64,000 bases of DNA from positions 9,800,418 to 9,864,417 of the forward strand of contig OX387605.1 in NCBI GenBank assembly GCA_947568835.1, read 5' to 3'. Every line of letters starts with the position of its first letter. The first letter of the stretch is position 1. Both the position numbers and the translations under genes were made by a program. The notes beneath the pieces were generated by a model. The model searched no databases. It worked only from the letters and a program-made list of their open reading frames with translations, and was not told the origin of the DNA. The DNA comes from Protonemura montana. Taxonomy: Eukaryota; Arthropoda; Insecta; Plecoptera; Nemouridae. Positions 41,109-53,499 of the stretch are shown here, piece by piece.

Positions 41109-43307
41109 ATGACGAGTTATGCATCCAGCACGCTAACGAAATGCAACGTGAAGAGAAGGAAAGTGCACCACCCGGAAACACCAGATCGGGACATCCGTCA
41201 AGTTGATGATGGATTGACATCTATAGCAGATTGCCCACAACATGGGGGCAGGTACAGTTCAGCATCACATCGTGAATTGGTCGAGACTCCTAACTCTACT
41301 TCTTACCAAACGCGATTTTCAAACTATCAGCCAGGTGCTATGTCAAAAGCCATGTCTTTGCAGCAAATGAAATACGATCCATCACTGGAATCTCAAAGAA
41401 CTGTATCGCCAATACGGTATCGAAACACAAATCAGCAAACATCAAACAATTGTGAAAGTAAAACCGTGTCAAGATCGGTTTCACCTAACAATGAAGACGA
41501 TTTTTGTCTACGATCAACTGTGTCGATCGCAGCGTCACAAAAATCACAAGTATTCCAAGAGAAATCGGTGGCGAATCCGATGAAAACTGTAGATTATACG
41601 TCTGCAGGAGATATGTACACCGTGCCTAAAGGCTTGCAAAAGTATCAGTGGAATCAGCACAATTCAAACAATGAGTCACTTGGGTTATCGACAAGAAAAA
41701 CAGAAAGAGCTTATAATTTCCCTCAATCTCTGGTGTCTCAAAGTTGCATAGTCGAATCCTTTACTAGCAGCAAAAACAGATTCGTATTCCCAAAGAAGCC
41801 AGAAGAAAGCTCCATCGGTGGTCACGTACCTAGAAAGACGAATCTTTCATCTCGAGAAAATGGCGACATTTATCGTGAGAAATGTTCAGATCCCAATAAG
41901 AGAATTAGATCGAAGGCAGGTCTGATTAATAAAACGTCGAGCATCTCGAATATTAGCGACGCGAGCAGCAATAGAAATCTCAAGTTGAGGTCCGACCAGC
42001 GCAAGTCTCAAGACTTTAAACTCGCGCAAAATGAAAGAGTTGCTTCAAAAGGGTCAAGAAAAAAATCTGCAGAAATAAAAGGAAAAGAAACATTTAGAGA
42101 GTGGAAAAATAGAAGCCGCACGAAAATAAGTAGGAAAAATTCTCGATCGTCTATGATATCAATTTGCTGTACAATTCCTAGAAAGCAAGAAATAACTAAC
42201 CGTCAACATGACGATAGCGAGGATGCAACCAGAACGAAGGAAACCTTAGCAAAACATGGCGCAATTAAACTTAATTCAAAAGCATATTTGACAACTCCTA
42301 TAAGTACTTCTTCGGCAAGTGATGTGACTTCAGAGGATGAAAATAAAAAAACTAGGGTAAATAATTCAAAGTTTTTGGAATCATCAACTACTTCCTCGTC
42401 GTCTGATTTTATCTCACCAGCCAAGCAAAGCTCGAAGAGAATTGGCAAAGGAGTAGAGCAACGAAAGAGAAATACCGAAAAACAGAAAACAGAGGCTGAT
42501 AGCTGCTATAAAAGCCAAACGTCAGTATACATGTTTAGCTGCAGTGAACATGATTTTCAAACAAACCCTGTCAGAAAAGATAACAATATCAACTGTAAGC
42601 AGGATGCTAGAAACAGCAAAACTCAACCCAGACTTAAACTGCTTTACAGAAAAGAAAAGCGGAATGCAGATTTAAGCATAGCGCTTTCTGACGATGGGTG
42701 CACATTAACAGACGCCCGTGGAAAGAATTGGGGGAGAAAAGTCAGTGGCAGCGGGGGCTGCTCTAAGACACTAAAGGCGGAGGCGGAGAGAAGCTGGTCG
42801 CTCAAGCAGACGTTGAGTAGTTGGGCATATAAAATATCTGGAGGAAGCTGGTCAGTAGACGAGAAATATCCAAGCACCGCTCGCCCGAATCCACCCACTT
42901 CGAGGGCGCCAAGAGAAAATGCATCGCGCGAAACCAATCTATATGAGAAAAAACCAAACAGAAATGTTGGCCAGAAAGAGAGCAAGATTGGAAAACTAAC
43001 TGGAATTACAGACAGCAAGGAAATGTGCAAAAAAGAATCGGCGAGTAAAACCGAATGTTTAAGTTGTAAGCATAAAAGGAAATCGAATAAGAGAGATATA
43101 ACTGAAATAAACAGTGAAACTGGAAGAGAGACCGAGCTGTCTCAACATGTTGGAAGTGGACTACTGGAAACGAAATGGGCCATCACCCAAATAAATACAT
43201 TTAAGGATGGATCAAAAACTTACGCCATCGCGCAGTCTACGAATCGAAGACCGAAGCATTTTTCCGGAAAACCTGTTCGTATTTTCGCAATCGTTCCCAA
43301 ATCTTAA
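41109..43307 (+). CDS. tandem disordered-protein family, member 3 (732 residues)
   Basis: The frame runs from ATG at 41109, with an in-frame TGA six bases upstream, to TAA at 43305-43307. A possible acceptor (TTCCTGAACCTTCAG, ending at 41030) suggests a spliced 5'UTR. The protein is Ser/Lys/Arg/Thr-rich and largely disordered, with a serine cluster at about 400-440. A tryptophan-bearing segment at 562-581 (W563, W572, W581) could be a short folded or binding element. The C terminus carries the family module in its most diverged form: LLETKWAITQINTF at 685-698, then KDGSKTYAI and NRRP; W690 is 42 residues from the end. The RKP-x-KK basic patch of members 1 and 2 is reduced. AATAAA lies at 43552-43557. 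Function unknown. Confidence 0.9.
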   Translation: MTSYASSTLTKCNVKRRKVHHPETPDRDIRQVDDGLTSIADCPQHGGRYSSASHRELVETPNSTSYQTRFSNYQPGAMSKAMSLQQMKYDPSLESQRTVSPIRYRNTNQQTSNNCESKTVSRSVSPNNEDDFCLRSTVSIAASQKSQVFQEKSVANPMKTVDYTSAGDMYTVPKGLQKYQWNQHNSNNESLGLSTRKTERAYNFPQSLVSQSCIVESFTSSKNRFVFPKKPEESSIGGHVPRKTNLSSRENGDIYREKCSDPNKRIRSKAGLINKTSSISNISDASSNRNLKLRSDQRKSQDFKLAQNERVASKGSRKKSAEIKGKETFREWKNRSRTKISRKNSRSSMISICCTIPRKQEITNRQHDDSEDATRTKETLAKHGAIKLNSKAYLTTPISTSSASDVTSEDENKKTRVNNSKFLESSTTSSSSDFISPAKQSSKRIGKGVEQRKRNTEKQKTEADSCYKSQTSVYMFSCSEHDFQTNPVRKDNNINCKQDARNSKTQPRLKLLYRKEKRNADLSIALSDDGCTLTDARGKNWGRKVSGSGGCSKTLKAEAERSWSLKQTLSSWAYKISGGSWSVDEKYPSTARPNPPTSRAPRENASRETNLYEKKPNRNVGQKESKIGKLTGITDSKEMCKKESASKTECLSCKHKRKSNKRDITEINSETGRETELSQHVGSGLLETKWAITQINTFKDGSKTYAIAQSTNRRPKHFSGKPVRIFAIVPKS

Positions 43308-43551
43308 TGTCGGCTATCTCGTTTTTCGGTCGCGAAGTAATGATACTGTTCAACTCTACATTTTCCCTGCTCGCCTGTAATTATAACAATTTTCCACTTC
43401 AGTAGCAAGATTGAAAAGTAAAATATTAAATTTCCAAAAGTTTCCCTCCAAACAGTGAAACCGAGATTATATTTTCAACACGACATTGCAAGCAATCAAA
43501 GTTGTCCTGAGAAAAAATCCCAGTCATTTATGTACCAACATTCCCCTGACT

Positions 43552-43557
43552 AATAAA
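43552..43557 (+). terminator. polyadenylation signal for the third tandem gene
   Basis: AATAAA lies about 245 bases after the stop codon of member 3, the first clear signal downstream. Confidence 0.5.
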
Positions 43558-44847
43558 ACGTTTGCGCTCGAGCGTCAGGGTTGTTCTTTATTTCTCCCCA
43601 AAGTTCGTTGGTTTTATTCGTTTCATTTATTTCGATGCCGTGTAATTTCCCAGCTCGTACTGTCTTATTTATCGCCATGAAGGAAGAAAAATAGAAGACT
43701 CAGCTAGTCCCAATGTTTCAATGTTTTAATGTTTCAACGTAGGCCAGAACGATTTACGCCAGGCAGCATGTTGCAGGCGGCAACGGAGTTGATATGTGAT
43801 ACGTACAGGTATATACGTGGTAAAAGCACGCAGCCTTTGTTAACAAAAGCATGCTTGTCATGAGACTTTCGTGCTCAAATACTGTATTATATAGTATCAA
43901 TTTAACTGTACAAACAACCTTAACGCGACATACCGAGGATGCGGTGGTGTTACATTGTGGCGGCTATTAATTTCCAATATCATGCGTTTGTGAAGAGGGA
44001 CAAAAAGTAAAGTAAATAGGCACCTAATTGGAAAGGAAGCTAGTATGAAGAATGTATTGTTTGTGGAATCGTTTTTCATGTCATGTTAAATATTTGATTA
44101 GATCGATACAATTACCTTATCTCCACTGCTTGTTGTTTATATAACGTATATAAAGTCGACTAATTTTTTACAAATAAATAATGCAGCTCGGAAATTTTGT
44201 AAAGTGCGCTAAAATTGGTTGCACTAGATCTAGTCGAGTTCGCGGGTGGTAAGTCGTCTGGTAAAGTGCTGGTAACGTTAGATAACGCCTTGGAGAAATA
44301 GACCGCGTCGACTTTGGCAAGCGGCGAGATTATGACACAAGCTCTGATTCATCTTGACCCGCCCCGAAAAATATCTTCACGCTGGCTACGACCAAGTGCT
44401 GCTTCGACTTGTCACCGCGACAACTAATGCGCTGACATTTTTAGGAGTGAAACATTACACATACACTGCGTTAGAAAGAACGCTTTTTCAAAATATTCTC
44501 CCCGCTCACTGCTCAGGGTGAAAAATGTCTGGGCTCAATTCTGATTTAATTTTTAGGTTTTAGAAGAGATAGACACCATGGCGCGGTAAGAGCGAACGAT
44601 TCCATAAAAACGTGTAATCTCCTATTATTGTCTCATCCCACTCCTGGTCACCGAATCTCACCAGTCCCCAATAAAGAGTGGATTGATCTTCTGCCAGGCT
44701 TGCTTAGCACTCAAGCCTCATATCTTTCATTTATAAGTCGTTTTCCTTTCTTTCGGGCAAAAAAAATCTTCTTTATGTTATTAAAGTTACTGAAACGACC
44801 GCAATTTATTTTGTGTCCGTCTTCCGCTTTTATTCCATCATTGCCAG
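43558..44847. other. gene-free stretch
   Basis: No supported gene or repeat. The region is ordinary AT-rich sequence with a GC-richer patch at about 44270-44420 that has no recognisable product. Confidence 0.5.
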
Positions 44848-45006
44848 GTCTAGTGAAATTATTTATGGCGGACGGCCCCGCTATGGGCCTAGCGTCACGT
44901 TTCCGGGGCAGGCGAAGGAACAACACTGCACGTCCGCGTACAGATATGAGATAAAAATAATAAAAAAGACAACAGATGTGAAATTGTTCATAAGACAAAG
45001 GTGTAT
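44848..45006 (+). CDS. candidate 159-base internal coding exon
   Basis: A long pyrimidine-rich tract ending in CATTGCCAG gives a strong acceptor at 44847, and TAT followed by GTAAGTGAG gives a strong donor after 45006. The 159 bases are open in a frame with one leading base and two trailing bases, so the exon is phase 2 at both ends and a multiple of three. The peptide (SSEIIYGGRPRYGPSVTFPG, then a basic KIIKKTTDVKLFIRQRC) reads like coding sequence but I do not recognise it. Partner exons were not established. Confidence 0.3.
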
Positions 45007-45581
45007 GTAAGTGAGCGACATAGGGGTTTCGTTGCTCCCCTGGTGTCTGGAGATGGGGTGGACGAAGGGGGCGGATATCTTTGATACTATGACGGGCAAA
45101 GGGCTGAGTTTCATGATTTTATGGCCCATTGCTGAATAGTTTCCTCACGTTTAGAGAATATTGCGGAAACTCCTTTTTTTTTGATAACCCATTTATATAT
45201 TTTGAAACTAAAAAGAAGTAAGACTTACATATATCACCGATTTAGGAGCTAGTATTTTTCTCAGAGTAAGTAAATATGTTTTGTGAGCACTTCTGCACTC
45301 TTACGTAATGAAAGATTCCCACACAGAATATTTCCTCGTCGGGGTTGAAACGTATTTTCCCTGTTTTTCGCCGAGATATAAAACGCGAAAGAATGCCCGA
45401 CCGACGGCAAGTGATACGAGGATATATAAATTCTATATAGATGCATGTTTGCCACGGCGCCCGCGAAGTGAACTTGATCTTGTGACGTGCCAGTGGATAA
45501 GGGTGAAGTCACAAATTACGATTCGCGCATCTGAAATTTGCACGCCCTTCTCATCACGTCTCCGCTACACGACGTCGGCGA

Positions 45582-45582
<1 letters not shown>

Positions 45583-45663
<81 letters not shown>
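45583..45663. repeat. (GGCGTC)13 microsatellite
   Basis: Thirteen perfect GGCGTC units occupy 45583-45660, followed by a partial GGC. The array is open in every frame, giving long but spurious Ala-Ser or Asp-Ala frames on the two strands. Confidence 0.97.
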
Positions 45664-45664
<1 letters not shown>

Positions 45665-46723
45665 ACCCCCTCTAAATATCTGCAGCACCACAGAGAATGT
45701 GTGGCGAATACCAACACAAGAACCACCACAAGATATTCTAATCGCATAGCATTTCTAACCCCCATGTTGTCTTTTTGATGCAAATTTAAATAACTAGATT
45801 TTGTGAGCACGTCTTCTTTTACATATTTTTTGGGGTGCGAGAAAAGGTTTCGTGTGAAAGCTTTCGTTACAAGAGTCTCGTAATACCTTTCATTATGTAA
45901 TTTAAATTTATTTTCCAAGCGAGTCAATTTTTTGGTCAGAGAACTGTGAAAGGCATGTGTTTAAGACTTATGTGGAACAGAGGTCAGAAGATAAAGAGTA
46001 TGTGTACCTACAACATCAGAGGTTTTGGCCAGTGTATCCGATATAACTGCCTCATTAGTCATTAGTAGTATGTGCTGTAGAATTTCAAAAAGTAAACTTT
46101 AGTTTGGCCACCAAATTTACATGTTTGACGTTATAGTTTAATATCTTTGGTATTCCACTTACAATTTAAAATTTACATGTTTGGCACGAAGAAAAAAATC
46201 GAATTTTCCATTCTTTATGTTCTTCTCATTTTAATGGAAGATTCATAATATTCACGAAATGAGACTATGTCGCTTTTTATAGCATGAAAACAGTGGAAGT
46301 CCATTAAAATAGTCAATCAATATTGAAGAATCATCAATTATTTCGAGCAATCCATCATGCACATGTTGGTATAAATAGCAAAATATAAAGAAATTTGCAC
46401 CGCGTCAAATCCACTCTTCTTTATGAATATGCGGACAAAAGAATAATTATCATTAAAACGGTGCCATCACATTGTTAAAATGATTATGATAGCAGCCATC
46501 ACATTGTATTAAATTGAAACAGTTGACATGACTTTCCACTTAGAATAATATGATTACGAGGCAATGTTACTGCATGTTTTTATGCCGTTAATTTTAAAGT
46601 CTTCAAATTTTTTTAGTTATTTTAATTTTAATTTCAATTTTCTAAAAAATGCACATGGTCATGCAAAATCTTTTCAATCATAGAATATAAGCTCTCTTGA
46701 GAAAAATACCCCCCTCCAACCCG

Positions 46724-46745
46724 CCCCCCCCCCCCCCCCCCCCCC
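46724..46745. repeat. poly(C) run of 22
   Basis: An uninterrupted run of 22 C follows a short C-rich lead-in. Confidence 0.95.
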
Positions 46746-46896
46746 AAAACGGTACGCGTTTCCACTTCTATTTTCCATTCTTTTATCTATCGGCATTTTG
46801 AACAAAAGGGATTGGATTTAAATATTTCAGGTAATATCACACTATCTATGCATTGCAACTAGATTGAATAGAATATCTAAGCTAATTTGTTGCAGT

Positions 46897-47122
46897 GATG
46901 CACCTTGTTGCCGAACAATGCAAGTGGCAAAACTTGCAAAGGTAATATAGCAGCCTGCTTCATCTGCATATCATGCAGAAGGTTGAATGGGGCAATCGGT
47001 ATCAGAAGGAAATGTACAATGAGGAAGGATCTGCTGCTGTTCATTATACTTGCTCGTCACGTTCGATTTCTAGAGAAGCAGGAGCACCTGCTTCTAGAAC
47101 CTTGTGTTTCGCATTTTAAATC
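46897..47122 (+). pseudogene. possible decayed coding fragment
   Basis: From ATG 46897 the frame reads MHLVAEQCKWQNLQR, meets TAA, then continues in the same frame. A coding-like segment (IMQKVEWGNRYQKEMYNEEG) is followed by a stop at 47120-47122. The overlapping frame is also open. The reading suggests an old coding piece, perhaps of a mobile element, interrupted by one stop, but no family is recognised. A hairpin lies near its end. Confidence 0.2.
47069..47098. other. 12-base-pair hairpin with a one-base bulge
   Basis: TCTAG-A-G-AAGCAGG (47069-47082) pairs with CCTGCTT-CTAGA (47087-47098) around the 4-base loop AGCA, with a small bulge. Confidence 0.7.
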
Positions 47123-49842
47123 ACCTTTCAAGTCAAACAAAGTCGAATAAAGATCTCGAATTCACCATTATACTCGAGTCGATTGCGAATGCTATCGATT
47201 CCAAGCGTGAAAACACTACGCTTATAAATATTTATTTTTTTAAATATTCGATTTCCAACGAAAAATTACACTATGGTGGTCACCGATTGGTTATGTGCAT
47301 GGAGAAGTACAAATCACAAATTAGGTGTTGACAAATAAATTTTGCAGTTGTTCTTGGTGGGAGTTAGCCGGGGTGAAGTTAAAATATCTTTCAGTCTGAT
47401 CTAGTCATATTTTACGTCCAAACATTATTACAATAGACGAGTGGATTTCGACGCTTTTGCCGGAAGAGCAATAAAAAACGCTGATTTTTGAAGAGGTAAT
47501 ACTTAATAAAACACTACGACCCCGAATAAAATGAAACAGTGTAGATAAAGAAAGTTGAAAAAAAAAATGACTGTTGTTTTCTGTTTCAGATAACTATTGC
47601 AAAATTTGAGTATATCAAAGATATATGAAGACTTCAGCAAATATAGATGTTCCATTTTTATAAGCGAGTACGTAGCATCTCATACACTGAGGTTTATTTA
47701 AGTTTGCAAACGGCAGTACACACATCTTATTGCTGATCGACATCTGAGTATTAGGTGGAAGCTTTACTGATGCATGCTCTTCCAGGGAATTGCGGACACT
47801 AATTTAAACTTGACTTGGCCAATTTACTCGAGAAGCACTTTTAAACACATTCCAAATACGATTTCTTTAAAATGAAACGTTTTTTTATTCTTGTTCATCT
47901 GTTTTCCGCTGGCTTCATTGAATGACCACACGGCCATTGCTCTTGGGCGTCGAGAAAATGCCGATTCTTCTTAATCAGTGTCACTTTAAAACACCGACTA
48001 CTGAATATTTGAAACGAGCCAACAAACTGCAAGCCATCCGGTCACGGTTTAAATGATGGCCCAGCTTGACAGGTGATATTTCTCCATAGGTTCGATGCCG
48101 CTGCCGCCGCCGCCACCACCATCACCACCGCGTCGGGCTTTTTTACAGGTGTACACCGACGCAGAGGTGTCGGAGAGCACGTCAAAATGTCCATTACTTC
48201 TTTATAGTAAAGTTCCGACGTTTTATATTGGAATATACGACGCCGTACGGTTAAGACTGAGTTGGTTGAAACCTCAAATAAATTATAACCCCGGCAATGC
48301 CCGCTGAATGGCGCAGAATATGATAATGCAAAGGAAGACATGCTTTAAGCTGGGAAGCAATCAAATTTTGAAAAGGGGAGGGTTTTAGGTGAAGGAATTT
48401 ACGTGACCCAGAGGGATTCATGTGTGATCACATATTTCATACATGAAGCGTTGCCACATGCACGTACAAAATGTTTGTTTTCATATGCATGCTCTGACCT
48501 ATTTATATTTCTGTTTTATTGGCTAAACAAAATTTTGGCAATAATTAGTGGCTTACTGTCTGGATTAAAACTACTTTTAGAGGGTACCTACTTGTGCGCG
48601 CCTCTGGCTGTGATTCCGAATGCGAATAGGATTGACAAACAGCAAGGAAAAAGCCATTCTAAATTTTGATCTCATGCCTACAGTGGATCAAAACAGCGAA
48701 GGGTAAATTAACAACCAATTATTCTAGCTGTAACTTCTCGAGAAGAATTTTCAATCCACTTGCGTTAGTCGAAAAATGTACTCGGATGGTAAATTCATTT
48801 ATAAACATTATCTTTTAATGAAGTTGGATGTTCGTAAAATTGAATTTCATGCCGTAAGGCTAGTGTATTTTTTCGGAGTCTCCCTTAGATGCTATTGAAA
48901 ATAACATCATTAAGACAACATGGGGTCCGCTGGTCCCGTTTCCCTCCACCCAGCTCTCTATTCCGCAAGTTGCATTATCAAGGGATGCATTAGCCGGTCG
49001 CAAAAGGGGTAGCGCTTGCTTCCTTTCTGTTTCACTCCCGCCAATTTACCAACAGTAATCGACGTCAATTGAAATTGAGTACGCGAGCAATCTATCAGAA
49101 TGTTACCATCACTCTGCAGGTGGTACGCACCGAAAATTCCGTTGGTATAAGCAAATTCTAATTTTCATTCTAAAGTAGCGAAACAGGCCACCCCTATTTT
49201 AAACTTCACAATTTGCACGCTTATTGCTCATCGGCCGTAACTGGCAATTTCGTTGAATAAGGAATACAGTATTTTTTTTTTCAATTAATATCACGTGTGC
49301 AGTAGAGGGGAAAAGGCGCATGGCGTGGACAAAAATCACACCCGAAAAAACAAGAAAACTTATTTTCAGGTCGCAACTCAACTTATTATATTTATAGTAT
49401 ATGCATTAATAAATCATTCATTCCGACAGGGTTGCTCTAATTTTCCATCTCCCAATACGTTCCGATGTTTAGAACTCGTGGCTAAATCAGTTTTATTATT
49501 GTGCACTTTATTTCATAATCATTTTCACAAATTAAAGTTTCCTTTTCGCTTGCAGCTCTGTAATTCATGCGACATACTGTTCGACTTTATCTATAAACTA
49601 AGCCGGTCCCACTAAAAGTCACTTCTTCAACGCACATCTTTTAAAATGAATTGCTTTGTTTGTTTGTCGTCGTCCAAAGAGTTGTCTTGTCTTTTCAACC
49701 GTAAGGTGGATGGGTGTGCATGATTCAGGTGGTCATAAACCCGTAGGTAACATGTAAGTATACATAATGTAGGTACACTTTACACTGAATTTTATACGCG
49801 CAGCCCCCTCGGCAATCCTGATAACAACAATACTACATACCA

Positions 49843-49864
49843 CCTACCTACCTGTGTAGGTAGG
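49843..49864. other. perfect 9-base-pair hairpin
   Basis: CCTACCTAC (49843-49851) and GTAGGTAGG (49856-49864) are perfect inverted repeats around the loop CTGT. It could be a cruciform, small RNA stem or MITE remnant. Confidence 0.75.
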
Positions 49865-52800
49865 CTCGCATGTTCGTACCACCTTAAATACACCATAGAA
49901 CACAGAGATATTATAAATATCCGAAGAAATGTAATGCGAAGCTCATAAGACCTTTTTATGCACAATGTCATGAATAAACATTAAAATAAGGTGAAATCAG
50001 ATAAGATGAGAAGTCCTTTCTCTCAGTTATAGAACGAATGCACTCTGTTTTAGTTTAGCTACAGCTTTTAAAACAAGGTATAGGCACACGCTTCGTTTGT
50101 AAGTTGTTAATTTTGCTGTCATTACACTGGTAAACATTGTTTTTGGTCTTATCAAATATTGGAACTGGTGGCAGACTGAATTTGAATGTATCGTTTTGAA
50201 AAGCGCCGCTGCGGAGGACAGCGTTATTTTACACTCTGTTAGCTCTCCGTGTCACAGCATCACTTGCCTAGGTACAGGCATTGAACACACACGTTCAATG
50301 TTGCGTTCAAATACACGTGCTTAGTATGCATAACACAATAGAGGTTTAGGTAGAATCTGATTAAAACACCGGTGTTATGAAAGCTGGGACAAAAAGTGAA
50401 ACCAGTGCAATGCATAATAAGAAAAGTTATATAATTTAATGGGGGAAAATAATGAGATGTGGACATCGTTTCAACATTGCCGTAAATATTCATGGAAAAT
50501 TGAAGTTTTCGCTTAAAGTTGCAATGCCATAAAGTATGGATTGCCAAAACTCACTAGAGATTGAAGAATGATGTGCTAAGGCTCCATTAAAAATGGTGTA
50601 CATCTTAATCATGTTTAATAGGTGATTTATTCGATAAGGGGTGATATTTAGCCATATCAAACTGAACTGTAAAAGCCGTATTGCATGTTTCACGTGAATA
50701 ACTTATTTCACGTTAGCCAGGTTTGAAGTATGACTCGCAATGAAGATCCAGACAGAATTATTACACGAGTAGTCATGCAAATGCAAGCAGAGCAAATATA
50801 TATACATATATATTCACATCATTTGAATATCTGAAGAGGGAAAAGTAGAGGAATATCAGTCTTTCCCTTCGAGATTCATTCCACTCTGCCAATTCCAGGT
50901 TGATCGCCTCTTAGTTCAGTGTCTTATGATGTGAATGTTTGCCCCCCCATACGTTCGGATGCTTGCGCGTTCGCGAATCACAAGATGGTATATAGTGGAA
51001 TTGCCGGCGCTCGGGAGGAAAGAGCACAAAATACTGTCAAAGAGGGCTTGGAAAAACTATCCGAGAACAATTAAACGCTCGGATGGCGTAGACTGAAATT
51101 TCGGGGCAGAGGTAGGTATTACCGACATTAAAACAAGAACAGAAATTCTCTGTAAAATAACTTTGTGCGTAATTGCTGTGGATGAATATTGTTTAGAAGG
51201 GAGGATAAGACCATTTTGCGGAAAATGATAAAATTTTGTTTTTTTCCGCTCAAAATTTGCGAAATATCTCCGGAGATGTGATCTCCATGTCATGTTGGGG
51301 ACTTTAGATTAGTATATAGCTATATGCAAGACTGCGGAATAAGTTGTAGAAAACATTAAGATTTATTTGAAAAGATTTGACATACTACTTGGGAGCAATG
51401 CGTATGTAAAGCGAGGTACCTGGGGAGCAAAAAGTTTACCCATATCATAATAATATAGGGATTAGACTGGCGCAGTGTTATTGGACTCGCGGGAGGAATA
51501 TTGTCTGCAAAAGCCTGGCGGATGTAACTTGTCAGGACTGTTGCTTCGTGTACTTCCACAGTTTCAATCTGGTCGGGAAAATAAAGCAGTCGAGCCGACA
51601 GTCCTCATCCCTGGTAGCTTAGTCGGAGTAATGCAGGACATAGCCTCATTTCCTTGGGATAACATGCAAATGCGAAAGGAGTTCCTTTTGTCATTATGGA
51701 TTACTATTTCTGAACAGGTCATTATTTTGATGACAAATATGAAAGCGTCTATTTTAATTTTGAAGATTACGAGAGATGTATATATTTTTTTATATATCTA
51801 AGTGTGAGTGCTCTTTTGAAGTGCATTTGGCTAGGTATTCACAGGAATCACATCTTATATTACATGCACCGTGCACGCAGAAGGCGGTATGTGATATGCA
51901 TGGAAAATCTTCGGGAAATACATAATCTCTTGCTCATATTGTATGATGTGAACTTTGAGTGTGCACTTTGTTATTTCTACGTCGAATAACATCCCTATAA
52001 AAAGGGTGCACATAATCAATAAGCAAAAGTTCCATTTACCAACGATATCTAACTCACGATGGAAAATAGAGTTAGTGTTCTTTTTTATTTTTTAAACAAG
52101 CCGGCGGGCTTAAAAATTATTTTCACCCAGATAAAAGTATTGTATTTGTCTATCTGCTCGATTATAGGCTTTAATCCCATCAAATTCGGTGTCATAACCA
52201 CTTTCAGGATATTTTTATCCCATCAAGAGTGTAAGCCCCTCATTGTCCGGCATGAAACCAATCATAAAATCCAATAATCCTCCCTCCACTCCTCCCTCCC
52301 AACAGCCACACCGTCGCACCAAGCTGGGCTGACAACTCCTCTAACAAACTCTCTTTGTCATATCGTGTATGCATAAATGTATTATCAAATTCTGTCATCA
52401 GCATCGACGTAATTTTGACATTCACAACAGGAAAAAAATTAATCTCGTTTTTCATTTGCCATGTAAAATATGCCGGGGCATACTACCCCATATTGTGATA
52501 AAAAGCATTTTCCAGTTGTTAGGCCACGGCGTTGTTTCTGGAACCACCTTTTTATTTAATCCCTAAAGACATGAAAGATTCCATTTTGCCGCCCAAGCTA
52601 CTCGAATCACCTTTTACTTCGCGCCCTCGGAACAGAATTTTAAAAATTTTCCAAAACGTGGCACTCAATATTATTATCATCTTCTGGTGTATGTTTTTCT
52701 TCCATTTCTTTAGTGTTGCAGCATAAAACGTAGTGCCCGTTTTACGCGATGTATCTTCTTAAAATGGCGGGCTCCAAGTGCATTGTTACCCATATACTTA

Positions 52801-53465
52801 TGATGACTTACAGCCATGGCAAATGCTTCATGAAAGCACTTTTCTTTCTACAAAAACTAGGTAAGAGCATACTCGTGTGAATCCCATCATTTTACAAGTT
52901 TCAGTTTGAGGCGACGCCTCGGAGGGCGAGGAGCGTCCTCTGGTAATCCGATAGCGCAGAGGCGATTATTTTCATCATTTCAAGCTTTCCCTGAAACACT
53001 TTCCTCGAGAAAAGAGGCATAAAACAGCTTTTAAGATTTTTTTAAAAATCATCTGAAACGTTGTTTCGTAAGCCAAGAAAAACGTAATTGTTACCGCGGA
53101 TACCGCTGCGCGGGCCCTTATAATAACACAACGCACGAGTGAATTCGGAAAGATATCATTCTCTTTATTTGGCTCAGTGGAGATTGCGGCATTCAAGTCT
53201 GCAGCGGCGGCGGCGGCGCGGGCAGGCGGGCTTTTTGTAATTGAATTCTAAGCAGAAAAGACAATTATGGCACAGCGTTTGTGCACGAAACTGTGGGCAT
53301 ATAGCGTTACCGAACAAAACCTTTGGCAACATGATGCGTGTACATCTGATGCAAAACCATTGTGTTCCTTTGGAACATTATCTTCAGAGAAGGCTGCTGT
53401 CTTTTACGCGTGGGCAATAATATTATAAACGTTGTACAATTACTATTGATGTAAGGTGGGAGGGA

Positions 53466-53499
53466 GGGGGGGGGGGGGATATATATATATATATATATA
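53466..53499. repeat. poly(G)13 followed by (AT)10
   Basis: Thirteen G (53466-53478) run directly into an AT dinucleotide array (53479-53499). Confidence 0.95.

Larger units (their letters stand above)
45007..46895. other. non-coding stretch with a hexanucleotide microsatellite and a poly(C) run
   Basis: Besides the GGCGTC array and the C run listed separately, I see nothing supported here. Confidence 0.5.

Noticed and set aside
45308..45927. Long open frames on both strands with Ala-Ser or Asp-Ala repeats
   Set aside because: They exist because the GGCGTC microsatellite has no stop in any frame; the flanking parts have no coding features.
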